From assembly GCF_024699925.1 (NCBI RefSeq), contig NZ_JAJOMX010000001.1:4998001-5062000 (forward strand): a stretch of DNA of 64,000 nt, written 5' to 3'. A model generated the notes under the pieces. It saw only the letters and a list, made by a program, of their open reading frames with translations. It was not told the origin of the DNA and did not search any database. How positions within the stretch are numbered: the first letter of the stretch is position 1; each line of letters begins with the position of its first letter. Positions 40,119-49,384 of the stretch are shown piece after piece. The position numbers and the translations under genes are program-made. Source of the stretch: Mesorhizobium sp. J428. GTDB lineage: Bacteria; Pseudomonadota; Alphaproteobacteria; Rhizobiales; Rhizobiaceae.

Positions 40119-40604
40119 ATGGCAAAGACACTGACGAGCTTCGCGCTGATCGCGCTTCTGACGGCGGTCCTGATGGCCTTGTCGCTCTATCTGGCGCAGA
40201 AGGCCTATCCGTTCGGCCCCGTCGGCGTTAGCCGCCTCGAATCGCTGGCGAGTTCCGCCAGCTTCATCCCGCTGGCTGCGCTCTACTTCTCCTCGGCCGC
40301 GCTCCTGATGATCCTGCCGCTCCGCGCGGCGAGCTTCGTCTTGCTGAACGCGACGGATCGACTGTTCTTCACCGTCGTTGCTTTGTTCGCCACCATCGTC
40401 GGTTGCCTTCTGGCACGCACCGCATTCGGCATGCCGCGCGCGCTGTGGCAGTTGTTGGACTGGCAGTTCATCTTCGTGCCGGCGATTGTGGTAAGCCACC
40501 CCCTCCTCGACGAGGTGCGGCGCAACGTGCTCCTGCGCGGACTAAGCCTCGTGATCTTCGTCGCCGCGACGCTCGCCTGCCTGTTCTGGTCGTTCAGGTT
40601 CTGA
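40119..40604 (+). CDS. Membrane protein of unknown function
   Basis: A 161-residue protein with four hydrophobic segments (about residues 5-27, 43-66, 75-97 and 135-158) and short charged loops. I do not recognise a family. Start at 40119 is chosen because AGGA lies about 8 bases before it and the protein then begins with MAKTLTSF and a helix; an ATG at 40071 would add a polar leader. Its last 11 bases overlap the end of the convergent AI-2E-family gene. Confidence 0.65.
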   Translation: MAKTLTSFALIALLTAVLMALSLYLAQKAYPFGPVGVSRLESLASSASFIPLAALYFSSAALLMILPLRAASFVLLNATDRLFFTVVALFATIVGCLLARTAFGMPRALWQLLDWQFIFVPAIVVSHPLLDEVRRNVLLRGLSLVIFVAATLACLFWSFRF

Positions 40605-41766
40605 CCTCGGCAGGCCGTTCCTCCGGCTCGAGCGCCGGTGTCACGTCCAGCGCCGGCCGCGCGGCCGCGGCAGTCACTTCAAGCTCGTGGATCCATTCGC
40701 GCCAGATCGCGACCAGCAGGGCCATCAGCACCGGTCCGACGAAAAGGCCGAGGAAACCCATCGTCTTCACGCCGCCGACCAGACCGAAGATCGTGGGCAG
40801 GAACGGCAGTTTGATCGGTCCGCCGACCAGCTTCGGCCGGATCGTCTTGTCGACGACGAAAAGCTCGATCGTGCCCCAGGCGAACAGCGCGATGCCGGCG
40901 AAGGGCGAGCCGCTCGCCGCGAGATAGACCGAGACCAGCGTCATCGACAGCGGCGCGCCGCCGGGTATCAGTGCCATGACGCCGGTGATGACGCCGAGCG
41001 TCACCGGCGACGGTACGCCGGCGACGTAATAGGCGACACCGAGCACGATGCCCTCGCCGAAGGCGATGATGGTCATGCCGGTCACGGTGGAGCTGATGGT
41101 GGCAGGCACCACGCGCGATATTCGGTCCCAGCGCCCCGGCAGCACGCGTTCGCCGATCAGGTCGACCTGGCCCAGGAAGCGCGTGCCGTCGCGATAGACG
41201 AAGAACAGCGCGATCAGCATGAACAGGAGGGTCAGGAAGAGTGAGAACGCGCTGCCGCCGGCAGCGACGACGGTCAGGTAGATGTTGCGGATGTTCGACC
41301 CGCTCACGAGCTGCACGACCTCGCCGAAACCGCCCGGATGGCCGAAATAATGCGTCCATTGCTCGGCAAGAAATTCGCCGACCCAAGGCAGCGTCGCGAT
41401 CCAGTCTGGCGTCGGCGTGCCGGTCCTGTTCGCAGCGATCACCCAGGATACCCATTCCTGCGTCTCGGCCACCGCATAGCGCGCCACCAGCGCGATCGGT
41501 GCTATGAGGAAGGCCAGGATCAGCAGCAGTGCGAGCGTTGCCGCGACCGACCGGTTCTCGCCGGAAAACCTAAGCAGCCGCCGATAGAGCGGCCAGGTCG
41601 CGAAGGCGATGACGAGCGCGGCAAGCACCGGCACAACGAAACCGTGAAAGAAGTAGGCACCAGCGAGCACAATCAGCACCAGCAGCCAACGCGCCGCCGT
41701 CAGCGGCGGCACCACAGCGGGCCGCGCGTTACGCATCGGTCCGAACAACGGAATCTGGTTCTGCAT
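40594..41766 (-). CDS. AI-2E family (PerM/YdiK-type) transporter
   Basis: A 390-residue polytopic protein of the AI-2E/PerM family, whose members export autoinducer or act in Na+/H+ exchange; the substrate here is open. Helices occur near 30-75, 85-115, 150-180 and 215-330, with the family segments VVPVLAALVIAFATWPLYRR, GVITGVMALIPGGAPL and LFAWGTIELFVVDKTIRPKLVGG. Start at 41766 is chosen for the GGGAGAG 3 bases upstream. The C-terminal tail is rich in Glu, Pro and Ala. Confidence 0.88.
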   Translation of the reverse strand: MQNQIPLFGPMRNARPAVVPPLTAARWLLVLIVLAGAYFFHGFVVPVLAALVIAFATWPLYRRLLRFSGENRSVAATLALLLILAFLIAPIALVARYAVAETQEWVSWVIAANRTGTPTPDWIATLPWVGEFLAEQWTHYFGHPGGFGEVVQLVSGSNIRNIYLTVVAAGGSAFSLFLTLLFMLIALFFVYRDGTRFLGQVDLIGERVLPGRWDRISRVVPATISSTVTGMTIIAFGEGIVLGVAYYVAGVPSPVTLGVITGVMALIPGGAPLSMTLVSVYLAASGSPFAGIALFAWGTIELFVVDKTIRPKLVGGPIKLPFLPTIFGLVGGVKTMGFLGLFVGPVLMALLVAIWREWIHELEVTAAAARPALDVTPALEPEERPAEVRT

Positions 41767-41968
41767 TCGCTCTCCCGGCAACGACGGCACAATTGGCATG
41801 GTTATCGTCCGCCGCCTGCAAGATTCCAGCTTTAGCGCCGGATTTTTGCATCATCATGTCGGGTGGAACCGCCCGGTTCAACTCCTTGCCGTCGAAAGGT
41901 AACGTCAAAGATGGAGCGGCTCATTCGCCAAAAGGACGGCAGAACAGGATTCGGTCACCTGTGAAGAT

Positions 41969-42688
41969 CTATGGAGACCGCCCGACGGGTCGCGGCGATC
42001 GGCGTAGCATGACAATTCCGGAGACGAGGACCAAGAGTACCGGGTTGACGATCTGAACGGCGAGCAAAGCGTATGCGCCAAGCCTGCCGTCCAGATAGGC
42101 TTTGAGCGACAGGAAGAGCACCGCGTGCAGGATCACGCCGCCCAGAAGCATCGCCGCGATCGCCGGAATGCCGAGTCCGGGGCGCTGCAGGGCGACCCAC
42201 ATCGTCCAGAACGAGAGCGGCAAGAAAATCAGCACCGAAGTCAGAAGGCCGGGATTATAGCCACCGCCCGCGATCGCGGGAGCGATATGCGCGATCGAAT
42301 TGATGGCGAGAACGCCGAAATAACCGAAAGCGATTGCGGGCCACCGCCGTCCGAGAAGAGCGCACACCGGACCGGCGATCCACACCACCGGGATATTCAC
42401 CGCCGTGATGAAGGATTCGGGAATGCTGCATTCGGCGGGGTCGGCGAAACCGAAGGTGGCGCACAGTGCGCCGCGGAACGCGTAATGCACGCCCTGCGCG
42501 TCGACGCCATGCTCCTCGAACTGATGCAGCATGTAGGCGGCAGTGGCCGCCCATGTCAGCCAGACGATATCCCTTGTGCGCGGGACGGACCGGTCGCCGC
42601 GAAGATCGCCCCGGATCAGGCCGAACAGCAGGATCAGCATCAGGCCGAGCCCGATCCACGGCCAGAGATGAGAAAACGGCAGCATCAC
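41969..42688 (-). CDS. HXXEE domain membrane protein
   Basis: A 239-residue integral membrane protein with six or seven helices. It carries the defining HQFEEH motif (residues 55-60) of the HXXEE family, whose His and acidic residues may bind a metal or act catalytically; no function is known to me. Further polar residues inside helices (INSIAHIAPAIAGGGYNPGL) are typical of the family. It lies downstream of the tRNA pair on the same strand. Confidence 0.8.
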   Translation of the reverse strand: MMLPFSHLWPWIGLGLMLILLFGLIRGDLRGDRSVPRTRDIVWLTWAATAAYMLHQFEEHGVDAQGVHYAFRGALCATFGFADPAECSIPESFITAVNIPVVWIAGPVCALLGRRWPAIAFGYFGVLAINSIAHIAPAIAGGGYNPGLLTSVLIFLPLSFWTMWVALQRPGLGIPAIAAMLLGGVILHAVLFLSLKAYLDGRLGAYALLAVQIVNPVLLVLVSGIVMLRRSPRPVGRSP

Positions 42689-42792
42689 CGGACGATAGAC
42701 GGTGGCTTGCCGATGTCAAATATCCGGCTGCCGCGCTCAGGACCAGTTCAACTGATGGATAAAAATGTAGCGATAAGCAATTGGAATCGATC

Positions 42793-42866
42793 TGGAGCGG
42801 GTACCGGGAATCGAACCCGGGTATTCAGCTTGGAAGGCTGCTGCTCTACCATTGAGCTACACCCGC
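42793..42866 (-). tRNA. tRNA-Gly(TCC)
   Basis: The minus strand folds into a full cloverleaf: acceptor GCGGGTG / TACCCGC, D arm GCTC..GAGC, anticodon loop CTTCCAA with anticodon TCC, T arm CCGGG-TTCGATT-CCCGG, discriminator T and an encoded CCA. It follows tRNA-Tyr after 23 bases on the same strand, so the two are probably cotranscribed. Confidence 0.96.
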
Positions 42867-42889
42867 AACGTCGACGACACCTCGTGCAG

Positions 42890-42974
42890 TGGTGGAGGGG
42901 GTTGGATTCGAACCAACGTAGGCTGAGCCAACGGATTTACAGTCCGTCCCCTTTAACCACTCGGGCACCCCTCC
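42890..42974 (-). tRNA. tRNA-Tyr(GTA)
   Basis: A class II cloverleaf of 85 bases: acceptor GGAGGGG / CCCCTCC, anticodon loop CTGTAAA with anticodon GTA, a long variable arm, T loop TTCGAAT, discriminator A and an encoded CCA. Tyr and Gly tRNA genes are next to each other in many proteobacteria, often before tuf; tuf does not follow here. Confidence 0.96.
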
Positions 42975-43154
42975 TGAACTGCGACAGGGTCGAGCGACGA
43001 GCGAACTTCGCTACCGCCTGTGCGGCCCGAAATCAGCGAGGGGCCTTATGGCGGCAAGGCCCCGCACTGTCAACACGCCTGCGTTGGAAAAGGGCAACGA
43101 AATGACGCCTCCGACCGCATAGGCAAGTTCGAGTCCGCAGGCTATAAGCCGCGA

Positions 43155-44006
43155 ATGAGCAAGCCAGACAAGCCGCGCACGGCGAAAGACACGCATTACG
43201 CCAAGCTGCGCCGCGCCCACCGCGACGAAAAGGCCGGCGGCACGCGCCCTTTCAGGCCACGACAGCCGGTCAAGCCGGGCGATCCGCCGTCCGACGGGCT
43301 GGTGCGGCTCTACGGCCTGCACACTGTGCGCGCGGCGATCGACAATCCCCGCCGCACGATCGCCAGGATGCTCGCCACACGCAACGCGCTCGAGCGGATG
43401 GACGTCGCTGACCCGACGTTACTGCCCTTCCCGGTCGAGATTGTCGAGCCGCGCGACATCGACAAGATCACCGGCAGCGATGCCGTGCACCAGGGCGCGC
43501 TGGTCGAGGCGCGGCCGCTTGAGCCCAAGGCGCTGGCGGAACTTGCCGACACGCCGCTCGTGGTCGTGCTCGACCAGGTGACAGATCCGCACAATGTCGG
43601 TGCGGTGATCCGCTCCGCGGTCGCCTTCGGCGCCGGCGCGCTGATCGTCACGGCGCGCCACAGCCCGCAGGAATCGGGCGTGCTGGCCAAGGCCGCCTCC
43701 GGGGCTCTCGAACATCTGGATCTCATCGAGGTGCGGAACCTGGCCGAGGCGCTGAATGAACTTCACGAGGCCGGCTTCCGCACGATCGGACTTGATTCGG
43801 AAGGCCCCTCGACCTTCGAGGACACGCTCTCGGGCGACCGGATCGCGCTGGTGCTCGGAGCCGAAGGCAAGGGCCTGCGCCAGAAGACGCGCGAGACGGT
43901 GACCGCGCTGGCTCGGCTCGACATGCCCGGTCCGATCCATTCGCTCAACGTCTCCAATGCCGCTGCGGTGTCGCTCTACGCCGCGGGGAGGCACCTCAGG
44001 CGGTAA
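43155..44006 (+). CDS. rlmB: SPOUT-family 23S rRNA 2'-O-ribose methyltransferase (RlmB/TrmH type)
   Basis: A knotted SPOUT methyltransferase that most likely methylates a ribose in 23S rRNA. The 283-residue protein has a basic N-terminal tail, a substrate-binding domain beginning VRLYGLHTVRAAIDN, and the SpoU motifs DPHNVGAVIRSAVAFGA, IALVLGAEGKGLR and IHSLNVSNAAAVSLYAAG, which bind SAM. Orthology to RlmB rather than TrmH rests on the N-terminal domain and length, and is likely but not proven. Start at 43155 precedes the conserved part; 45 open codons upstream are not used. It ends 7 bases before the convergent AsmA-like gene. Confidence 0.88.
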   Translation: MSKPDKPRTAKDTHYAKLRRAHRDEKAGGTRPFRPRQPVKPGDPPSDGLVRLYGLHTVRAAIDNPRRTIARMLATRNALERMDVADPTLLPFPVEIVEPRDIDKITGSDAVHQGALVEARPLEPKALAELADTPLVVVLDQVTDPHNVGAVIRSAVAFGAGALIVTARHSPQESGVLAKAASGALEHLDLIEVRNLAEALNELHEAGFRTIGLDSEGPSTFEDTLSGDRIALVLGAEGKGLRQKTRETVTALARLDMPGPIHSLNVSNAAAVSLYAAGRHLRR

Positions 44007-44013
44007 AGGCGCG

Positions 44014-47000
44014 TCAGTTGAACTCGAAGATCGAGCGGAAGATGCCAGGCGCGATCACCGAGATCGGATTGACCTGCACCTGGGGCGACTTGGTGCTGCC
44101 GGCCACCTTGTAGGTGATGCCGATCAGGCCGCGGTCGCGACCATTGCCAAGAATCTGGCCGAGCAGCGGGATTTCCCCGAACAGCCTGTTGAGGCCATAG
44201 GCCGGCATGAACGTGCCGGTGATCGACATGTTGCCATTGGCATCGTAGAGCGCGCCCTGGAACGTCGAGCCGATCGTCGGCCCGCGCAGCACACCGTTGT
44301 CGATGTTCAGATATCCCGTGCCCTTCTCGATCTGCGCAAAGCCGCGTTCGAAGCCGACGCGGGAGGTGTCGATCTCTCCCTTGACCGCTTCGTTGAGGGT
44401 CCGCGAATCTCCGGCCGGCCGGCTCGCGACGATCGAGCGGAGCCGCGGCTCGTCGACCAGCGTGAAGTTGCGGGCGTCGATCTGGCCGCGCAGCGGAGAA
44501 TCCCCCTGCGCGCCGAGCGCCATGGTGATCTTCCCCCCTCCATATAGGGGTAGATGTCGAGGAACCTGAGCACTGCGCCCGCATTTCCGGATTCGACCTT
44601 GACAGAGCGTTGTCCGGATTCGGTGCGGTCAGACGCGGTGAACACGTCTCCGGTGCCCGTCGTCCCGGACGCATTCAGCGAAAGAATCCGCGAGCCCGAG
44701 CCCCGATAGGCGACCTTGACGTTGGTCATGGCCTCGTTCTGGAAGCCCGCCACATAGGCGACGTCGGCGTCGAGCGTCACCTGGACGGAATCCTTGCCCC
44801 CTCCGCCGCCTCCGCTGCCGGCAGCCTCCAGACTTTGCTTGATCAGCGAACGGGCGTCGAAGACATTGCCCCGTATCGTCACCGCATACCCGTTACCATC
44901 GCGCTTGATGTCGACCGAGATGTCGTCGTTGCGGTTCAGCTTCACCTTCTGGAACCGCGCGCGCGACAGACCCGACGAGGTGACCGTTGCCGACCCCGCG
45001 AGCGAGAAGGACTGGCCCGACAGCTCGATGTCAGAGATTCGCGTCTCCCCGCCGACGATATCGTAACCGAAGGAGAGCTTGGCGGGGATGCCGGGGCCTT
45101 TCGACCATCCCGCCCATGGCACGGCGACACGCGCGTCTGCCAAATCCGCAACGATACGCCGCGCGGCCCCTCGCCCGACATCTTCACGCTCACCGGACCA
45201 TCCAGAAGCGATTCGAGGCCCGGGGCGACCGCGTTGCGGGTCTTGGCATCCATGACGAGCGTGATGTCGCGCTTACGCGCCACGCCGCTGTCGCCGAGCG
45301 GTTCGGAAATGTCGAGCGTCGCGGTCATCCCGTTCAGCTTCGCGTTCGCCTTGATCTCCGCCACCGTCGGCACGACCTCGATCGTTCCGGATGCGTCGCT
45401 GACATTCTGGCCCTCGAAGGGCTTTGCGATCGAAAGTCCGGTGTAGGACAGCTTTACCGCCCATCCGAGATTGGACATGTCGGTTCCGGCCTGGAGCGGT
45501 ATGCGCGCCTCGACTTTGCCGCTGACCTGGCCGGAGAGGTCCTCCGGCGCGATCGGAAGGTGTCGCATGGCATCGATCGGCTTGTAGCTCGCGAGCTCCG
45601 CCACCGCGTCGGCCGTGCCCGCAATGTCGATGTCGAGCTGCCCGATGACTGGAGGCAATTCGGCACGCCGGATGACGAAGGTCCCATTGCTCGCGGCGAC
45701 GGTTCGCCCCGTCGACAGGAAGACGGTTCCGGACGAGAGCCGCACGTCGACATCGGTGCCCTGGAAGCTGATGGAGCCAACCCCGTCGCGGACCGGCGGG
45801 ATCTGGCCGGTCACATCGAAGCGGGTGCCCGACACCTCGAAATAGCCGGATATCTCGTCTCGCGACAGCGGCGTGCCGTTGCCGAGGCGGCCCGGCGCAA
45901 CCGACATCGAGAGGCGCGAATTCTTGATCGTGCCGCCGAACAGCTTCTCGTTCGCCCATCTGTGCGCGCCATAGGCCGCGAACCAGGGCCATATCTGCTT
46001 GACGTTGCTGACCGTCATTTCGGGCACGGACAGAGCGAGATCAATTCCCGGCGAGCGCCCCTCGACGAAGGAGACGATCGCGGTTCCCATGACCTGGCCG
46101 CTCGATGTGCGCACACCGATGTCGCGGGCGGTCAGCCGCCGGGTCACGGGGTCGAACGTGCCTGCAATCCGCGCGAGGATTGGCAGGTCAGGCTCGCTCG
46201 ATCCTTCGGGCGCAAGAAGGGAGCCGTCGCTCACGAGCTCATAGCGATAGTGAGCGGCCTCTCCCTCGACTGCCGGTGCCGGCCCGACCGCGCCGTGCCC
46301 GCTGAACCGCGAACGGCCGGCCACCAGTTCCGCCCGCTCGATCTCGATCTTCTGCGCATCCGGCTGGAAGGAGGCGGCGATGCTGGCCGAGCCGCGCATG
46401 GATTCGCCGCTCGCGAACACGATGCCCGCATCGTCGAGTGTCGCATCGAGCCGCAGTTGCCCCCCGTCCCCCTCCGCCTCGCTGCCCGCAAGATCAATGC
46501 GCGCGGCCCCGCCGAGGCGCATGATCGCAGTTTTGGGATCTCCGTTCAGGCTTGTGAGATCCCGCTCGAACTCTGCCCGTTCGAAAGTTAGCGACGTGGC
46601 GAACGCCACCGGCCGCAGGCCTTTCCCGTCGCGATCCGCTGTTCCCTCAAGCCGGAATGTTCGTCCGGACCAGCTCGCCGCCGCTTCGAACGAAATTGCG
46701 CCCGAAAGGCCGCGCTCGATCTTGGCCTGTTCCAGATGAAGGGTCCCGCCGGGAACGCCCGCTGGCAGCAGGATCTCGACATTCGTGAAATCCAGCCTGC
46801 GTGTCGCCCCCGCGTCGAAGGCTTCGAACGTGCGATGAACGGCCGCGAATGCCGCCTTCATGACCAGTCCAGGATCGATCAGTCCGTCGGCATCCGTCAG
46901 CGATGCCAAAGTCGCGTTAGGCCCCTCGCCTGGAGGGAGGGCGGAAAGGCTGATACGCGCATCCTCTATGCCGGCGCTTCCAAGCCTGACCTGTCCGGTC

Positions 47001-47434
47001 AGCAACGGCAGGAAACGGAGGCCGAAACGCAGCGATCCGGCCTCCACAAGGTTCGCTCCGCCGGCGCCGCGACTGATACGGACGTCGTCGACCTGGAATG
47101 CGATGAAGCGGGACGCGTCGACGGACAGGTGCGGCTCGCCCATCGTTGCGTCCACGTCGAACCCGGCCAATCGAGTCAGCGCGGCTTCGGCCTCGATCCG
47201 GATCCTTTCGCCGCCGATGCCTGGAATGCCGAAGAGAAAGACGGCCGCGGGCGCGGCGAGCACTACGAGCAGGATCGCAGCCAAGGTCCAGGCGAGAATG
47301 GGAACGATCCGAAACCCCATCCTCGGGTCAGGAACGAGGCGCTCCTGCGCGCATGCCGACGGCAGTTCGTGCAACCGGGCGATCTCGTCGCGGCGGAATC
47401 GTATCTTCTCGTGCTTCGGGGTTACATGCTCCAA
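44014..47434 (-). CDS. AsmA-like DUF3971 envelope protein (two frame breaks)
   Basis: A very large YhdP/TamB-like protein, a class thought to bridge inner and outer membrane and move phospholipids. A basic cytoplasmic start (KHEKIRFRRDEIARL) is followed by a membrane helix (about 45-70, LAWTLAAILLVVLAAPAAVF) and a long beta-rich periplasmic part, then the AsmA_2-like C-terminus (NMSITGTFMPAYGLNRLFGE). The frame breaks at about 45159-45168 (one base missing, before RRIVADLADAR) and in the C6 run at 44533-44538, where a seventh C restores EGGKITMALGAQ. Corrected length is 1140 residues. The TTG at 47434 is the assumed start; an ATG at 47320 is possible. It diverges from the peroxiredoxin-like gene. 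Confidence 0.8.
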
Positions 47435-47537
47435 CGGGTCATCCGGTCGGCTTCGAGACGGTCACGGACATGGACGAATCCTCCTCCGCCATTATATGCG
47501 CGAAACCCGGCCGATAATCATCAACAAGGGCGCAGTT

Positions 47538-48017
47538 ATGACTGATCTGAACACAGGCGACCCCGCTCCGGGTTTCGAGCTTCCGAAGGCGGGAGGCGGC
47601 ACGGGATCCCTCGCGGAACACGCCGGCAAGCCGCTCGTCCTCTACTTTTTCTGCAAGGACGGCGGGGACGCCTGCGTCAACGAGGCGAAGGACTTCTCGC
47701 GTCTGAAGCACGAATTCGACGGCATCGGCGTGGATGTGGTGGGCATTTCGCCGGATGGTGCAAAGTCGAAGGAGCGCTTTCGCAGCAAGCATGAGGTCAC
47801 GGTCGACCTGCTTTCCGACGAGACCCGGCGGACGGCCGACGACTACGGCGTGTGGAAAGAGAAAAGCATGTACGGACGAACATATATGGGCGTCGAGCGC
47901 ACGACGTTCCTGATCGGTCCGGAGGGCAAGATCACAAGGATTTGGCCAAAGGTCCGCGTCGCCGGGCACGCAGAGGAGGTTCTCGACACGGCGAGGAGCT
48001 TGGGCAAGGCCGAATAG
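47538..48017 (+). CDS. Peroxiredoxin-like protein (BCP/PrxQ type) with altered active site
   Basis: A 159-residue AhpC/TSA-fold protein, most like the BCP/PrxQ thiol peroxidases that reduce organic hydroperoxides. The overall match is clear: GDPAPGFELP, VDVVGISPDGAKSKERF, VTVDLLSDE and the conserved Arg in VERTTFLIGPEGKI. The active-site loop is unusual: FFCKDGGDACVNEA has Cys46 at the peroxidatic position, but the usual Pro is Cys39 and the usual Thr is Gly43. It may therefore be a divergent or differently reacting member. Start at 47538 is the first Met of the conserved part. It is followed by the M23 peptidase gene. Confidence 0.85.
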   Translation: MTDLNTGDPAPGFELPKAGGGTGSLAEHAGKPLVLYFFCKDGGDACVNEAKDFSRLKHEFDGIGVDVVGISPDGAKSKERFRSKHEVTVDLLSDETRRTADDYGVWKEKSMYGRTYMGVERTTFLIGPEGKITRIWPKVRVAGHAEEVLDTARSLGKAE

Positions 48018-48121
48018 CCCTTCGGCTGCCGAAAATCCGGGCAATTCGGCCCGCCAGGAAAACTTTGTTAACCCTAACAATGTGTAATCACACTCATCTC
48101 CAGACGAGAAGAGTGAACCCG

Positions 48122-49363
48122 GTGAGCCAGTCCCGTCAGTCTACGATTTTCGGCAAACGCAAGGAGCCGCACACCGTCATCATCGCCAGAGGCGATCAAA
48201 TCCGTCACTTCACCGTCCGCCCATGGATGGCCGCCGTGGCGGGGTCGGCGCTCGCGGCGGTCGCCGTCGGATATCTCCTGGCGACGTCGTATCTCGTCCT
48301 GCGCGACGACCTGATCGGTGCGACGGTTGCGCGGCAGGCGCGCATGCAGCAGGCCTACGAGGACCGCATATCCTCCCTGCGCGCCCAGGTCGACCGCATC
48401 ACCAGCCGTCAGCTCCTGGACCAGCAGATGATGGAGGAGAAGGTCGGCGAACTGATTTCCCGCCAGCAGGAGCTGGCCGCGCGCCAAGCCAAGATCGGAC
48501 CGCTGCTCGATAGCGCGGGAGACCTGAAGACTTCCAATGACAACACTGTTCCGACGCCCGCGCCGCGGCCGGACGTCCGCGCCGGCCTCGATGCAACGAC
48601 CCATGCGACGCTCGCAGGCTTCCTGCCCGACCTACGCGGCGGCAGCGCGAATTTCTCGGCCGCCGACAATGCCGATCGCCTTTTCGTCTCGATCAACCAG
48701 TCGCTGCGCTCGATCGAGGCCGATCAGATGGATCGCCTGAAGTCGATGACCGAAAAGGCCTACCGGACAGCCGACGCCATTTCCAATGCGCTGGAGGGTG
48801 CTGGCCTTTCGATCGCCAAGGGCTACGGGACGAGTTCGGTCGGCGGTCCGCTTGTCCCGCTCGACCAGAGCATGCAGTTCGACGCGGTGGTCGACGAGCT
48901 TGACGAGGCCCTCACGGCACTCGACACGGTCAAGGAGAAGGCACGCCAGCTGCCGATATCGAATCCGGCGCCCGGCAAGCAGGTGTCGAGCACCTTTGGC
49001 GTCCGCAAGGATCCGCTGCTCGGAACCCCTGCCCTGCACGCCGGAATGGACTTTCGCGCAACGACGGGCTCGAGCGTGCGCGCCTCGGGGGCCGGCACCG
49101 TCGTTACCGCCGGCTGGAACGGGGGCTACGGGCGCATGGTCGAGATCGACCATGGCAAGGGCCTCACGACCCGCTACGCCCATATGAGCAAGATACTCGT
49201 TGCCGTCGGTGACAAGATCGAGGCCGGAGAGATCGTCGGCCGGGTCGGCAGCACGGGCCGTTCGACTGGTCCGCATCTGCATTACGAGGTCCGCCGCGAC
49301 GGCAAGCCGCTCAATCCCCTGACGTTTATCAAGGCCGGCAAGGCAATCGCCGGTCTGATCTGA
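48122..49363 (+). CDS. M23-family (LytM) metallopeptidase, membrane anchored
   Basis: A 413-residue envelope protein: a short basic cytoplasmic part (SQSRQSTIFGKRKEPHTVI), one membrane helix (about 38-60), a coiled-coil region (about 65-135, rich in Gln, Glu and Arg) and a C-terminal LytM domain. The zinc motifs are LHAGMDFR (HxxxD) and HLHYEVRRDGKPLNP (HxH), so it should be able to cut peptidoglycan peptides, or regulate amidases. I choose the GTG at 48122, which has a purine-rich site about 9 bases upstream and gives the usual beginning; 48081 (ATG) is possible. Confidence 0.88.
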   Translation: MSQSRQSTIFGKRKEPHTVIIARGDQIRHFTVRPWMAAVAGSALAAVAVGYLLATSYLVLRDDLIGATVARQARMQQAYEDRISSLRAQVDRITSRQLLDQQMMEEKVGELISRQQELAARQAKIGPLLDSAGDLKTSNDNTVPTPAPRPDVRAGLDATTHATLAGFLPDLRGGSANFSAADNADRLFVSINQSLRSIEADQMDRLKSMTEKAYRTADAISNALEGAGLSIAKGYGTSSVGGPLVPLDQSMQFDAVVDELDEALTALDTVKEKARQLPISNPAPGKQVSSTFGVRKDPLLGTPALHAGMDFRATTGSSVRASGAGTVVTAGWNGGYGRMVEIDHGKGLTTRYAHMSKILVAVGDKIEAGEIVGRVGSTGRSTGPHLHYEVRRDGKPLNPLTFIKAGKAIAGLI

Positions 49364-49384
49364 CGTGTCCGACGGAGGCAGGGA

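Noticed and set aside
42890..42974. tRNA-Tyr as a tRNA-Ser or tRNA-Leu because of the long variable arm
   Set aside because: The anticodon loop CTGTAAA gives GTA, and bacterial tRNA-Tyr is also class II.
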